The notes under the pieces were generated by a model. It was not told the DNA's origin. It searched no databases and saw only the letters and a list, made by a program, of their open reading frames with translations. Below are positions 37,901 through 52,100 of a DNA stretch of 64,000 nucleotides, piece by piece. Each line of letters begins with the position of its first letter. Positions within the stretch are counted from its first letter, which is position 1. This DNA comes from Bugulina stolonifera (Eukaryota; Bryozoa; Gymnolaemata; Cheilostomatida; Bugulidae). Both the position numbers and the translations under genes were made by a program. The stretch covers positions 12,341,700 through 12,405,699 of the forward strand of contig OW285191.1 of NCBI GenBank assembly GCA_935421135.1. Reading direction: 5' to 3'.

Positions 37901-40900
37901 GCGGAATTGTGGGATGAGTTCGGTGCGACTTTTAAAACCGAATAAAACCGCACCGCCGCATTCGGTGTCGGTTTTTATTTTAAATTTTGGCGGTTTTTGA
38001 ACCGAAGGGAAAAAAAACTGAAAAACTGAATGAAACCGAAACACCGTGCAGCACTAGTATATACCCCTCTACTGTAAGTACTGTATATACCCCTATACTG
38101 TAAGTACTGTATATACCCCTATACTGTAAGTACTGTATATACCCCTATGTTGTAAGTACTGTATACACCCCTATACTGTAAGTACTGTATATACCCCTCT
38201 ACTGTAAGTACTGTATATACCCCTATACTGTAAGTACTGTATATACCCCTCTACTGTAAGTACTGTATATACCCCTATGTTGTAAGTACTGTATATACCC
38301 CTATACTGTAAGTACTGTATATACCCCTCTACTGTAAGTACTGTATATACCCCTATGTTGTAAGTACTGTATATACCCCTATGTTGTAAGTACTGTATAC
38401 ACCCCTATACTGTAAGTACTGTATACACCCCTATACTGTAAGTACTGTATATACCCCTATGTTGTAAGTACTGTATATACCCCTATGTTGTAAGTACTGT
38501 ATATACCCCTCTACTGTAAGTACTGTATATACCCCTCTACTGTAAGTACTGTATATACCCCTATGTTGTAAGTACTGTATATACCCCTCTACTGTAAGTA
38601 CTGTATATACCCCTATACTGTAAGTACTGTATATACCCCTCTACTGTAAGTACTGTATATACCCCTATGTTGTAAGTACTGTATATACCCCTCTACTGTA
38701 AGTACTGTATATACCCCTATACTGTAAGTACTGTATATACCCCTCTACTGTAAGTACTGTATATACCCCTATACTGTAAGTACTGTATATACCCCTCTAC
38801 TGTAAGTACTGTATATACCCCTATGTTGTAAGTACTGTATATACCCCTATACTGTAAGTACTGTATATACCCCTATACTGTAAGTACTGTATATACCCCT
38901 ATGTTGTAAGTACTGTATACACCCCTATACTGTAAGTACTGTATATACCCCTCTACTGTAAGTACTGTATATACCCCTATACTGTAAGTACTGTATATAC
39001 CCCTCTACTGTAAGTACTGTATATACCCCTATGTTGTAAGTACTGTATATACCCCTATACTGTAAGTACTGTATATACCCCTCTACTGTAAGTACTGTAT
39101 ATACCCCTATGTTGTAAGTACTGTATATACCCCTATGTTGTAAGTACTGTATACACCCCTATACTGTAAGTACTGTATACACCCCTATACTGTAAGTACT
39201 GTATATACCCCTATGTTGTAAGTACTGTATATACCCCTATGTTGTAAGTACTGTATATACCCCTCTACTGTAAGTACTGTATATACCCCTCTACTGTAAG
39301 TACTGTATATACCCCTATGTTGTAAGTACTGTATATACCCCTCTACTGTAAGTACTGTATATACCCCTCTACTGTAAGTACTGTATATACCCCTATATAT
39401 ACCTCTAGAACTGTAGGCACTGACTTACTCAAAGCCTGTTCTACAGCTTCCATATACATGTATGTAGGCATATGCACATACACTGTGTAATAGGCTACAT
39501 GCACAGGTATATATTCCTTGCTAGTGAAAGCAAATACTACATACACATGCCTACTCCATGTCATGGTAATTTACATACATAAATACAGTATACACTACAT
39601 ATACACTACATATACCTATTAATATTCCTCCAAACCATGGCAATATAAGTACATGTACATGCATACACTACAGTCATACAGATTATATGGATGGGCAAGA
39701 GCTCGTACATTACTTTGGCCACTGTATGCATGTATAATACATATAATGTACTGTATACAGTATACACGGTACAATAACCTAGCCTACATGTCCAGTACGC
39801 TTTACTATTTAGCCTTAGGTTATACCAAATGCACAGCTTTAGGAACCTCAACTATGCTGTCTGCTAATTTATAACAGCAGAAACAACTTGTTCAGTGATA
39901 GAAAAAGTAAACAACAATACATTATGTTTATGGATAGAAAAGGTTATATAACCCAGATGTGGCTATAATTAGAATGATAGCATTACACATAGCCTGTGCT
40001 CCCAAGGTTATATTGGTTTCATATAGCCTATGCTCCCTGTCCCTTCAATAGTTAGTAGCTACCTTAGCATAGTTATTGTCTGGGTTTGCCTAAAAATGCG
40101 AACATCTTGGAATTTCCAATCCTGCAACAGCCTACTAGGCTAGCTGGTAACTGCTGATGGTAGAGGTAGCCCATAGATATAAATGTGCAGTGTAAACACT
40201 ATATGTTCATATTATATCTGCACTGTTTGTGGTAGCTAGTAGGTCATATTATGAGCTGTGCCTGGTTTTAAAATTTTATTCTTCCTAAAATATTCAACAT
40301 TACTGAGATGTCTGACTGTACAGTATACAGCATACACTGGCTGTACAGTATACAGCATACACTGGCTGTACAGTATACAGCATACACTGGCTGTACAGTA
40401 TACAGCATACACTGGCTGTACAGTATACAGCATACACTGGCTGTAGGCCTACAGTATACAGCATACATTGGCTGTACAGTATACAGCATACACTGGCTGT
40501 ACAGTATACAGCATACACTGGCTGTACAGTATACAGCATACACTGACTGTACAGTATACAGCATATACTGGCTGTAGGCCTACAGTATACAGCATACACT
40601 GGCTGTAGGCCTACAGTATACAGCATACACTGGCTGTAGGCCTACAGTATACAGCATACACTGGCTGTACAGTATACAGCATACACTGGCTGTACAGTAT
40701 ACAGCATACACTGGCTGTACAGTATACAGCATACACTGGCTGTAGGCCTACAGTATACAGCATACACTGGCTGTACAGTACGCACTTGCTAGTAGATTAA
40801 TAAATGTGTTGTGAAGTTAACTCTAGTCATGAATATTTATGTAATATTTAGACAAAGCATGCAGATAATATGTTATATATGTAGGGTATATTATACAAGT

Positions 40901-43900
40901 ACATGTACATGTATATATCTACTGTATATATATTTATACATAGGCATAAGCATGTGTATTTGTTTACACTGACACTTTACCTACTTGATCACACTTGTCA
41001 CAATCGATAATCCAATGATACCAAATAGGGATAGAGAAGTATGTTAGGTACATGTATACACATATACGTGTATTATACTTATTATATATTATGTATATGT
41101 GTAACCTATACCATAGTATGTGCAGGTACTATGCTGCAATTCAACATACAAGTATATACCCATCTACCTATTACCAACTGGTGCTACAGTCTACATTTGT
41201 AATAGATCTATATATTATAGCCGATACTATCTGCGATCACCCATACCTGTTATAGAAGCATTGTGTTTATCTGTATACATCCGCATCTGCAATTTTATAT
41301 ACTGACATAGCTCACAACATTGGACAAGTTTTTTTGCTGGGGAGTAGGTTAGTTAGCTATTAGCATAACTTATATTATATTAGTTTATGTCTATGTTGTT
41401 GAATAACAGCACTGTATATTCTATTATGTTAGGCTATATAATTATAAGTTTCTATGTACATTATTCTATAACCAACACCTGACCATGTGTAGTAGTAGCA
41501 CTTCTAAGGGGAGAGAAGCCAAAGGTAACTTGTTTGTTCCTTGAATTGCTGCTATATTCAGATAAGATTACAGGAAACACAAGAGGTATATGACAGTAGA
41601 CTCTTCTCATTATTATGTACAAACTTTGCCAACATATTTGAGTGTTTCCCTGAAGCTAGAGTCACCTAGGTATTGGACGCAGATATTCAAGCATGATGTA
41701 GGCTGTGTGATAACCAAGTCTTCATCTCATTCTACATGTGTGGAATTATATACATGTCCATATACTACTTATATTATATTGTATATATTTCCTGTTTCAG
41801 ACGCAATATATTGACATATCGCTGATCCGGGACACGCGAACTGGGAAGTATGCCAAGTCTCCAAAGGTATGCCAGACAACTACTTGCATAATTCTGTATC
41901 ATATCTTTCCTCCTTCTTCCTCCCAGTTATTTCTATTTTGTATTCGCAGCATTTCCACCCCATGAGTTGTATCCACTTCTTTATTCAATATTCCCGCTTG
42001 TTTCTAGACCTTGCTGTTTCATCTTGACTTTCATCCAATCATATCTTTCTCAGACATAGGCTACTCCCTCATCTTATCACTGAGTTGTGTTCTCATACTC
42101 CCGCCTCTGTAGCTGGTATATTAATGGATCCATTGACCTCCTCACCTCACCTGCGGTCATATTTGCGCACATCGGCATTTCTACTTGGTGATGTGTTCAT
42201 ATTTCCCTTGTAGGCTGCATGCTATCCATATACATGTAGCCTACAAGAACACATTATTGCACTGTCACTTGCACTGTTACTTGCACTGTAATGTCCTAGA
42301 TCTATGTATGTGTCACTGGCAAATTATGCACACTCACCTGCAAGCACCCACACTTCACAGTCATTATGCTGAGGTTGCACAGCCTGATCCAGCGTGGGAA
42401 GGACAATTTTTTCAAGTGACTAATTAATGTTATTCTATCTTTTCAGTTATTGTATAATAGTGAAATTCTACCATTTTACAGCCACCAATTATGTATGTTG
42501 TCACAAGCAGCTATCAATGATAGTGAAGCACCCATCCTAATATCAGAAGTTGTCTGCACCATAACTTATTTCTGTTGCTGTTAAGCCGTTGTTGCTGTAT
42601 ATCAAAACTGTACATGGATACACAAGTGCATCACCCTAATATATTGTGTTGTCACAGTGGTAGTGCAGACAACTTCTAAGTTTAGTGCACCAATTACACA
42701 GTAGGTTTATGCAGGTCAGGGTCAGATGATTGTTTGTACGAAATAACAAACCCACTACAGTCTTGGCAATACTGTATACTGCCCTATATCATGGGGGAAT
42801 ATCCTATTTGACTGAAGATATAGTCAACCCTGCTCCATGCTTAGACAAGCCAACATAATAAATATAGTGATGATGTGGGCAGACTAGACTGCATTGACCA
42901 ACTGGGTAAATGGTGCATAAGTAATGCACTAATGATTGTATAGATTATTACATGTGCAATATTTGTGCTGTGTGCATTTCAGCAGCCTGTATGTTTGTTG
43001 TTATGTGTAACAGCTGCAAGAAGCAGGGCCACCTAGTACTCCATACCATCAATCCTCAACTCATAGTGAGCAGCAATTAACCATAGCCTCTGGTTTGATG
43101 AACTCTGCAACCACAGCTCTTAAGCCATACAAAGTGAGTTACCCCTCTCCCTCCCCAGGAGACTGCCTGTGGGACAGCTGGTTCTGGAGCTAAATTATGA
43201 CATGATTTAGTCTCAAGTTTGGTGAAAGCTTAGAGTATTGGTTCCTGGAACACAGCATGACGTGTGTAATATCATGGCCGTGTGTGATATCATGGCCGTA
43301 CTAACGCTATGCTATCCCTATAAAACTCTGTGCCTGCTGTGCTATGCCACACTGTGCTATACTAAGCTATCACATACTACACCATGCTTTGCTGCATTAT
43401 GCTATGCTAGACCACGCAGTGTTTTGTTGCTTGCTTCCCAAAACTTTTTGTGTTTACCTAACATTAACAGAGTAGGGAAATGAGAGATGTTTTAGATAGT
43501 GTGTTGTTCATCACCAAGATTGAAGCAGGAGATGTTGTCTTCTTGCTATATTTTATTGGTTAAACCCTCAACTCTTAACCCTGACCACAAACGAGCAACT
43601 AAGTCTATTGAACTTTCTCCACTATTGGTGAAACATTCAGTGGACTAGTTAATCTTTCTAGTATATCTTACCTCATATGTCACACTTATCTGACCTATGT
43701 ACGATGTAGTATCTGACCTATATAATTGTTGTAGCATATCTCTCCACGTGGTCTGTATATTTGACCCATAGTTTACAGTGTATATCCTAACCAAACATAC
43801 ATCTGGTCACCTATATATGTATGTATATTATATCAAACCTACCTAATGTCCTGACCTATTTTAATATCTGCCTTTCACCCATTGTAACCTACATTTAACC

Positions 43901-46140
43901 TGCTGTATATAGGTTAACAGTAAGTAGTGTGACTATGTAGTCTTGTCCTTATACGAAGATTAAGATGAAGATTTTAATTGCCTGTTTAATTAGCTGTATT
44001 ATCTTATTTATTATCTGATAAAATCAGCACTAGATTTCCACTAATGCATAGAGTAATGAGACAAGTTCCCTGCATGATGCAACACTTATTAGAGTTTACA
44101 AACCTTTACTCTATGGTGTACCATGTTGTACATGTATACATTGTATGTACATCTAGGTAAACATATACATCTTCATTATGTCTATATATATCTATATCAT
44201 CCAGAATATGAGATAAAATAATTAGAGTTATATAAACATGTCCTTCCCAGATACAATTGTGTACTGTATGCTTGTCTGTTTCCACTTAGGGAGATTTAGC
44301 TAACATACTACATGTATATAACTAATTAGCCGGCTTATGTACTATATATGATATGATACAATGTAACCATAGTACTATAATATGTATATACAGTGTATAT
44401 GTACATGCAGCTCACAGACCAGACCAACTAATTATACATTATTATAATTATTTGTATTCCCTGCTTTCTCTCAAGGCTAGATAAGGAAGACAACTCCCAA
44501 ATATTATTGTTCTCAGCATACGCACTTATCAGTAATAATTTAACCGACTCAACTCTACTCAGACTACTGAGTTTATATTCTAATGTGTCTAATGTGACCT
44601 CTCATGGAATTACAATGTAGTTCTGTCTTGTCACCTGCTGCTTATTATTGCATGTAGTCCAGTTCCCTATTAGCTATAATTTAACACTCTATCTATTCTA
44701 AATGTTTTTATCCTCCACTCTGTTCAAATAGCACTGGATATTGACTCCATAACTGCTCCTAATTATATTCATGTTGATGAAGAATCTTTATATTCCTGGT
44801 TTGTGTATAAATTAAATTATCCCTTCCTTGTTTGATTATCTAAATTCAATGCATATAATTATAACTTCTATTCTGAGAATTGTGTCTGAGTGGTGGATAT
44901 AGCCTGTGATACTGCTCTCTGCTCTATCTCTTCTTTACCCTAAGACTTCTATGAGTTGTTATTAAAAATTGTAAAGTGCTTGGTTGGAACTAAGGCTACT
45001 TTATACCATATTCTGTAGCTGTTAATACTTAGTAGTTATACCTACTTTCTTCTATCATTCCTCTTTACCCTCCAACAATAATATATCAGCTGTAGTTTGA
45101 GTTGAATAATAAGCGTGGCCTGGTGTCTTCTACGTGAAATATCATTTTGCTGGGTGTGAAATAAAATAAAAGGTCATGTACTAAATAGGTCCAAACAGTT
45201 TAGTAGCTTACTTGAGTGCACTGTTATATTTTACCTGTATATTGAAAAGGTAGACTGACATACATGTATATCTCTATTCTAAGTTCAATGGCTGTTGATA
45301 CTTCATAGGAAGACCTTTCCAAAGGCTACGAGTGAATTGATGATTTACTGTTACATGATTAAATAATGTCATTTCTATTTCAACTTTGTTTAGTTCAAAA
45401 ACATGTATTAGTCAATATTTAGCAGTTCAGGTCGCAATGTGATTATAAATATTTACATCGTGTGACCTTGACCTATTTAGGCAGAGAGTAAAATGAAGGA
45501 CTATGGAAGTGCCGGAGACAGTCTAGAAGATAAGACTCTAACCATCTGTACAGGCACAGACTTTGTCAATCTGAGTTGGACTACTTTTGTCTTTGACTCG
45601 GCTACTAAAGCTCAGGTACCTGAATCTGTTTCAGTTGACTCGGTCTCATTATGTATACCAGGAAGCTCTTTATTATGTCTGTAGCATTGCAATTATTTCA
45701 TCTGCTATGGAATACTTCTACAACCTTATAGAGCCGGCCACTATCGCTGTCAGTTTACACACCTTCACAAGTCCTGAGGACTAGAAGAATGTACTGGAAT
45801 TTCTCTCAAGTTGTAAATCTAGAGCTGCTGTTTAGATCAGATTATGGTGCATGTATTTCATTCAGACTTCTGCCACCACCTGCTTAGATTGTTTGGAAAT
45901 GGGAAATTGATTTTAAATTTTGAATGTATATATTGTTACTTGATTTATGTTACATAATAACATGTGTTTTAATCTATGGCTCGTATATATCTATATGTTA
46001 CAGCTATGGACAGATGAGCTGCTCAAGTATTCTCGTAACCCAGTGTCAGCTAACGGCAGCGCTATGCACTATCTAGAGAAGATATATGCCAGGGCTAAAC
46101 TAACAGTATCTGATGGCAGCCAGCATGTGACTGTCAAGGG
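28929..46140 (+). CDS. PLCB: PLC-beta exons 1-5: PH domain and start of EF-hand region
   Basis: Exon 1 is 28929-29027 ([14 protein letters not shown] ... MRWDE), exon 2 30235-30348 ([19 protein letters not shown]), exon 3 41801-41866 ([20 protein letters not shown]), exon 4 45481-45615 ([14 protein letters not shown]) and exon 5 46004-46140 ([15 protein letters not shown]). The first four end in phase 0, exon 5 in phase 2. The intron after exon 2 is 11,452 bp because of a minisatellite and a hAT-type insertion. A candidate extra exon (43014-43133) falls between exons 3 and 4, in a loop of the PH domain. The PH domain of beta enzymes helps bind membranes and G beta-gamma. Confidence 0.9.
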
Positions 46141-49100
46141 GTAAGATAACTCCAAAATATTAATAATACACTATTGTATACAATGTAATGGATTGTACCA
46201 GCTGTAGACACATAACCAATCTATTTAGTCTAAAGTCAGTTTTATTATTTCACAGTTGTAAGGATTTAATATTTCTCTCAAAATAACCTGGGTGTATTAT
46301 TTATGTTGTAAACTGCTATCTATAAGGCCTGTATACTCATTACTGTGATGGCTAGTATTCTCCCACCATCCCATATATTTATCTAATCCATGGGGACACA
46401 AATCCTTGTCATATTTGAGCTGACAAGTTCCTTCAAGACTTGGTATAGTGTTGATACAAGTCACACTGTTGAATCTACAGGTAATCAATTTATTACCATG
46501 TGGTTGGAAGGGTCATCTGTACGCTCAGAGGAAATCGGCGTTCAGTTGATTTTACTAATAGCAGCTGTACATATTTAAATATTTTTAGGATATAGGCCTA
46601 GTGCTCATGTATCTAACATACATGTACATGTATACCTTGTTTGTTTCATTTTCTATGGACTTAGTCCTACACACAAGTCAACTGTTTGTAGTATAACGCA
46701 GTTGTTTGCTACGCATAAAGAAGACCGTAAAAAAGTCCACGCCGCTTTGAAGAAGGCAGAGCTACCTCATGAGTCCAAGGATACTATTTCCTTCGAAGAC
46801 TTTACATTCCCGCATTTCCTCACATTCTATCTTCATCTGTGTGAACGGACAGAGCTGTTCGAGATATTCAATAAACTGTAAGTTTTTACTCTTCCTGCAA
46901 TACTACAAGCTATCCTCTTCCTTTAACACTACAAGCTATCCTCTTCCTTTAACACTACAAGCTATCCTCTTCCTTTAACACTACTATATCCTGGCATTGG
47001 TTCATGGCTAATGGCTCCACCCGATTATGATACAGGATCGCCTTCAGAATCACTTCACACATGATAAGCAACTAGTTGATAGCCTACTGTTCCATATATA
47101 ATATGTTAATCTACGTGTACTACACTGTCTACTACTATCTACAATATATATGTGCTGATTGATTTACAGTGTGATGCAGTGGTTACACTACTGCTGTCAT
47201 CTGCCAGAAAAGTATCACTCTTGTCATAGTACCACATCCTGGATCTCATCTCAACTTCAAATATAATAATGCATAATTATCAACAATGTACAACTACTAT
47301 ATTAATATATTTACATGATCATGTATATCCTTGATCCCATAATATTAGTTAGTCTATAGCCAACGACTGGGGCAAAGGAACCCACCTCACCTCCATCTCA
47401 TCCGCCTACACTCTATGAATCATAACGGTGTTTCCCTGTGGTAGCTTTGAAATTTTCATTCTTTACTTTGTATGGGCTCCAATTTGTCTAAAATAACGAT
47501 AGGCGGGTGGGGTTAAATCATATTTGGTAGACTCCGGGAATTATATACATCAATTCCAGGAGCCAGTCACACCTACAGATGGTAATATGTAGTACCCTTG
47601 TAAATATCTGTAATGTATGAGTATATTGTATTCACCCTGCCAGTATGATCGTTAACAGTGGGCGTGATGTACAGAAAAGAGATGATGATGCAGATATATA
47701 CCTCACTAAGGCACAGATTACAGAATTTATTAATGAATATCAGCGAGACCCTCGTCTCAACGAGATACTCTATCCCTTCGCCACCAGCAACGAGGCCGAT
47801 GCTATCATAAATAAGTTTGAGAATTGTGAGGAGAACAAGAAGAAAGGTGAGACCATGTATCCTATACACAAGTATGAGAGATATTAGAGGCAATTAGAGG
47901 TGGAAATGTCAGGTCCTTAGTCTACTCTATAGGCTATTCTTTCTGTGTTAAATAGATTGTCATAAAGATATAGTGAGTGTGTGTAGAAAGTGTGGGTGCC
48001 AACTATCAGCGTATCTAGCGAGTGTATTTTCATATTTATTCGCTCTCCATACTACTAGACTGTTACTAGACTGTTACTAGACTGTTACTTGACTGTTACT
48101 TGACTGTTACTAGACTTTTACTAGACTGTTACTAGACTGTTACTAGACTTTTACTAGACTTTTACTAGACTGTTACTAGACTGTTACTAGACTGTTACTA
48201 GAATGTTACTAGACTGTTACTAGACTGTTACTAGACTGTTACTTGGCTGTTACTTGACTGTTACTAGACTTTTACTAGACTGTTACTAGACTGTTACTAG
48301 ACTTTTACTAGACTTTTACTAGACTGTTACTAGACTGTTACTAGACTGTTACTAGAATGTTACTAGACTGTTACTAGACTGTTACTAGACTGTTACTAGA
48401 CTGTTACTAGACTGTTACTAGACTGTTACTTGACTGTTACTAGACTGTTACTAGACTGTTACTAGACTGTTACTTGACTGTTACTAGACTGTTACTAGAC
48501 TGTTACTAGACTGTTACTAGACTGTTACTTGACTGTTACTAGACTGTTACTAGACTGTTACTAGACTGTTACTAGACTGTTACTAGACTGTTACTTGACT
48601 GTTACTAGACTTTTACTAGACTGTTACTAGACTTTTACTAGACTTTTACTAGACTGTTACTAGACTGTTACTAGACTGTTACTAGAATGTTACTAGACTG
48701 TTACTAGACTGTTACTAGACTGTTACTAGACTGTTACTAGACTGTTACTAGACTGTTACTAGACTGTTACTAGACTGTTACTTGACTGTTACTAGACTGT
48801 TACTAGACTGTTACTAGACTGTTACTTGACTGTTACTAGACTGTTACTAGACTGTTACTAGACTGTTACTAGACTGTTACTAGACTGTTACTAGACTGTT
48901 ACTAGACTGTTACTAGACTGTTACTAGACTGTTACTAGACTGTTACTTGACTGTTACTAGACTGTTACTAGACTGTTACTAGACTGTTACTAGACTGTTA
49001 CTAGACTGTTACTAGACTGTTACTAGACTGTTACTAGACTGTTACTAGACTGTTACTTGACTGTTACTTGACTGTTACTTGACTGTTACTAGACTGTTAC

Positions 49101-52100
49101 TTGACTGTTACTTGACTGTTACTAGACTGTTACTAAACTGTTACTTGACTATTACTAGACTGTTACTAGACTGTTACTAGACTGTTACTAGACTGTTACT
49201 AGACTGTTACTAGACTGCAATATTTAGGTACTACAGACACGGAATAACCGTAATACAGAGCATGTGTGTTGGGCTATATGAAAGTTTCACAGGAATATAC
49301 TCTCTGGCCCCCTTGAGGCAACCAGTGAGTTACAGAGTACAGTGACACTGCTGTTGTAGCAGAATTGTATCATATAATTCCCTTGGGGACTTCCTCTCTA
49401 GCGTGAATACATCTAATAGTCAGTTAGTGTCTCTTGTATTGTAGCGGTAGTCATCGTTATACCTGTTATATTTGATTGGGATCGATGAGCTATTGGTGAT
49501 GAATAATTATATAATAGTGATGATCAATATATCAAAAGTTCATTTATAATATTACAGTGTATGTATAGGTATGACTATTGGCTATAACATTGTTTGCGCA
49601 AAATGGGAGTTATCTTATCATCAATGATAATAAATAACTTGACCCCACACTGTCAAACAATATATTCAAATAATATAAAATAATGATATTTTAACATGTC
49701 ATGTAATACATAATAATATATAGTAGTGTCTACTGTATTAAGGGATTCTATGTGTACTTGTAGGCCTACTTACTACTGTATGTAGTGAAACATTAACTAA
49801 AATAATACATTCCTTGCTATTAAAATACTAAAACCACACAATAATATATATAGAACATATATGAAACTGTGAGTCTTGTGTATAGGTCACCTGTCTTTCT
49901 ATGGGCTGCTGAACTATCTACTCAGTGAGGATAATCTGGCCGTGTCACTAGAACGTTACGACCTGAGTGACGACATGACGCAGCCTCTCTCTCATTACTT
50001 TATCAACTCCTCACACAACACATACCTTACAGGTAGGTGGACATATTCTAACGGACACATGTAGGTAGGCAGTAATACCTCTTAAGTCATTTTGTTTACG
50101 TGTAACAGAATATTGTACCCGAGTTCTAGTCCTAAGGTTATCCACAGCGATATTGTGACTTTTTGATGAAGTAAATATGGATTATGGTGTGTGACAGTCA
50201 AGTGATTAGACTACCGTGTGAGGGGTAACTCGAGTATACAAGAGCATGTGATACAAGTAACCTAGCTCAGTAAACTATTTGTTCCTATAAAGCGTAAAGT
50301 TGCTTAGAAAATACAAATTGCAATGTAAATATTCTCAGAAATATGGTCTGATAGCTGAAGTTACCATCTTGACAAGCAACGTAAAGTACATGTGTATGCA
50401 GGATGTGCTTCATGCGTAGGGTAGAAGTGACGCTGTATGGGGACACGGTCAGAGTGAAGTAATTCCCTTGTGGGTTCACATTGGTCTAAAATTAACACAC
50501 AATTAGTAAAATGTCAGTAGTCATATTTACCATAGAGCACATCTACTACCTATGGACATTGTGCATGTAGATAATATACTGGTTGATCGCAGAGCATATT
50601 CATCAGTAAATGCTCCTTTGGGCCCACTCTGATTTAATTGCATTGTCTCTCTGCTCTCTAATTAGAGTTTACCTTAGTAGTATACACAACATGAAGATCT
50701 GTGGGAGTATAATTATATATGAGTATGTAAATGCAACCATCAAAGTTATTGGTTTAAGTCTCAATCTTTCTCATTACCTCTAAGTTGTTACACTGTGTAC
50801 TCTTTATTGCACACGCTGTACATCCAGGTCACCAAATGCGGAGCCAATCATCAGCGGAGATGTACAGGCAGGTGCTGCTGTCTGGCTGTCGGTGCATTGA
50901 ACTGGACTGCTGGCCTGGTGATAAATCCAATAACAATGAGCCAATGATAACTCACGGCTTCACGGTCTGTACAGAAGTGCCTTTTAAAGAGGTTATTGAG
51001 GCCATCGCTGAGAGTGCGTTCAAGACTTCTGATTATCCTGTTATTCTTTCCTTTGAGAACCATGTCAACAGGTTAGTGTACCTGAGCAATACTATATCTA
51101 TATCAACACGTTAGTGTACTTAGGCAATGCCGTATCTATGTCAACAGGTTAGTGTACCTGAGCAATACTATATCTATATCAACACGTTAGTGTACCTAGG
51201 CAATGCCATATCTATGTCAACAGGTTAGTGTACCTGAGCAATACTATATCTATATCAACACGTTAGTGTACCTAGGCAATGCCATATCTATGTCAACAGG
51301 TTAGTGTAACTGAGCAATACTATATCTATATCAACATGTTAGTGTACCTAAGCAATGCCATATCTATGTCAAAAAGTTAGTGTAACTGAGCAATACTATA
51401 TCTATATCAACACGTTAGTGTACCTAGGCAATGCCATATCTATGTCAACAAGTTAGTGTAACTAGGCAATGCCATATCTATGTCAACGAGTTAGTGTACC
51501 TAGGCAATGCCATATCTATGTCAACAGGTTAGTGTACCTGGGCAATACCATATCTATATCAACAGTTTAGTGTACCTAGGCAACGCCATATCTATGTCAA
51601 CAGGTTAGTGTACCTAGGCAATGCCATATATATGTCACACAAGGCTTGATCCTACCACTCTACAGCGTAGGAAGTTGACTTTAGTCTGGTCTGTAGAGTA
51701 TAGTTTGAGAATGATGTAGATGTATCTTTACAGTACAATCATGTACAATATAGCTGCGTACACTGACATGGACTGTATGTGGTGGTACATAGCTGGGTAC
51801 ACTGATATATGTGGTGGTATGGTAAGCTAATGTTTCCTCCCTTTACAGAGGTATCCAGCAGGAGAAGATGGCCAGATACTGTAGAGAGATATTCGGTGAT
51901 CTTTTACTTGATGAGCCTCTGCCCAACTTTCCAGTAAGTGGTGTGTAGATGGTGTGTGTATAGATGGTGTGTATAGATGGTGTGTATAGATGGTGTACAG
52001 ATTGTGGGGCGAGGTGTGCCGTATTAGTGACACATGTGGATAGTGTGGTAAGATGACTATGGTAGCACCGTACGCTATCTATATGTTCTACGTGTAGGTC

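Larger units (their letters stand above)
30418..38056. mobile_element. hAT-type DNA transposon, non-autonomous, with complex cargo (7639 bp)
   Basis: It starts TAGTGCTGGGCGGT and ends ACCGTGCAGCACTA (inverted, imperfect). Both sides carry GTATATAC (30410-30417 and 38057-38064), an exact 8-bp target duplication of a site within the minisatellite unit. TAG(T)G termini and 8 bp are hAT traits. Just inside both ends are AAACCGAA / TTCGGTTT-rich arms. There is no transposase frame. The interior is built of 535-bp tandem units with hairpins, a pair of about 600-bp-spaced direct repeats, large nested inverted repeats and an extended palindrome, all listed separately. Confidence 0.9.

Noticed and set aside
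40236..40626. Open frames of 89-108 codons on both strands
   Set aside because: Produced by the 25-bp repeat; all are low complexity and overlap each other.
47573..47893. 106-codon minus-strand frame with hydrophobic stretches
   Set aside because: It is the antisense shadow of PLC-beta exon 7, whose plus-strand frame matches the family exactly.
48050..49217. CRISPR-like regular repeat array
   Set aside because: Direct head-to-tail repetition with no unique spacers, in a eukaryotic intron. It is a minisatellite.
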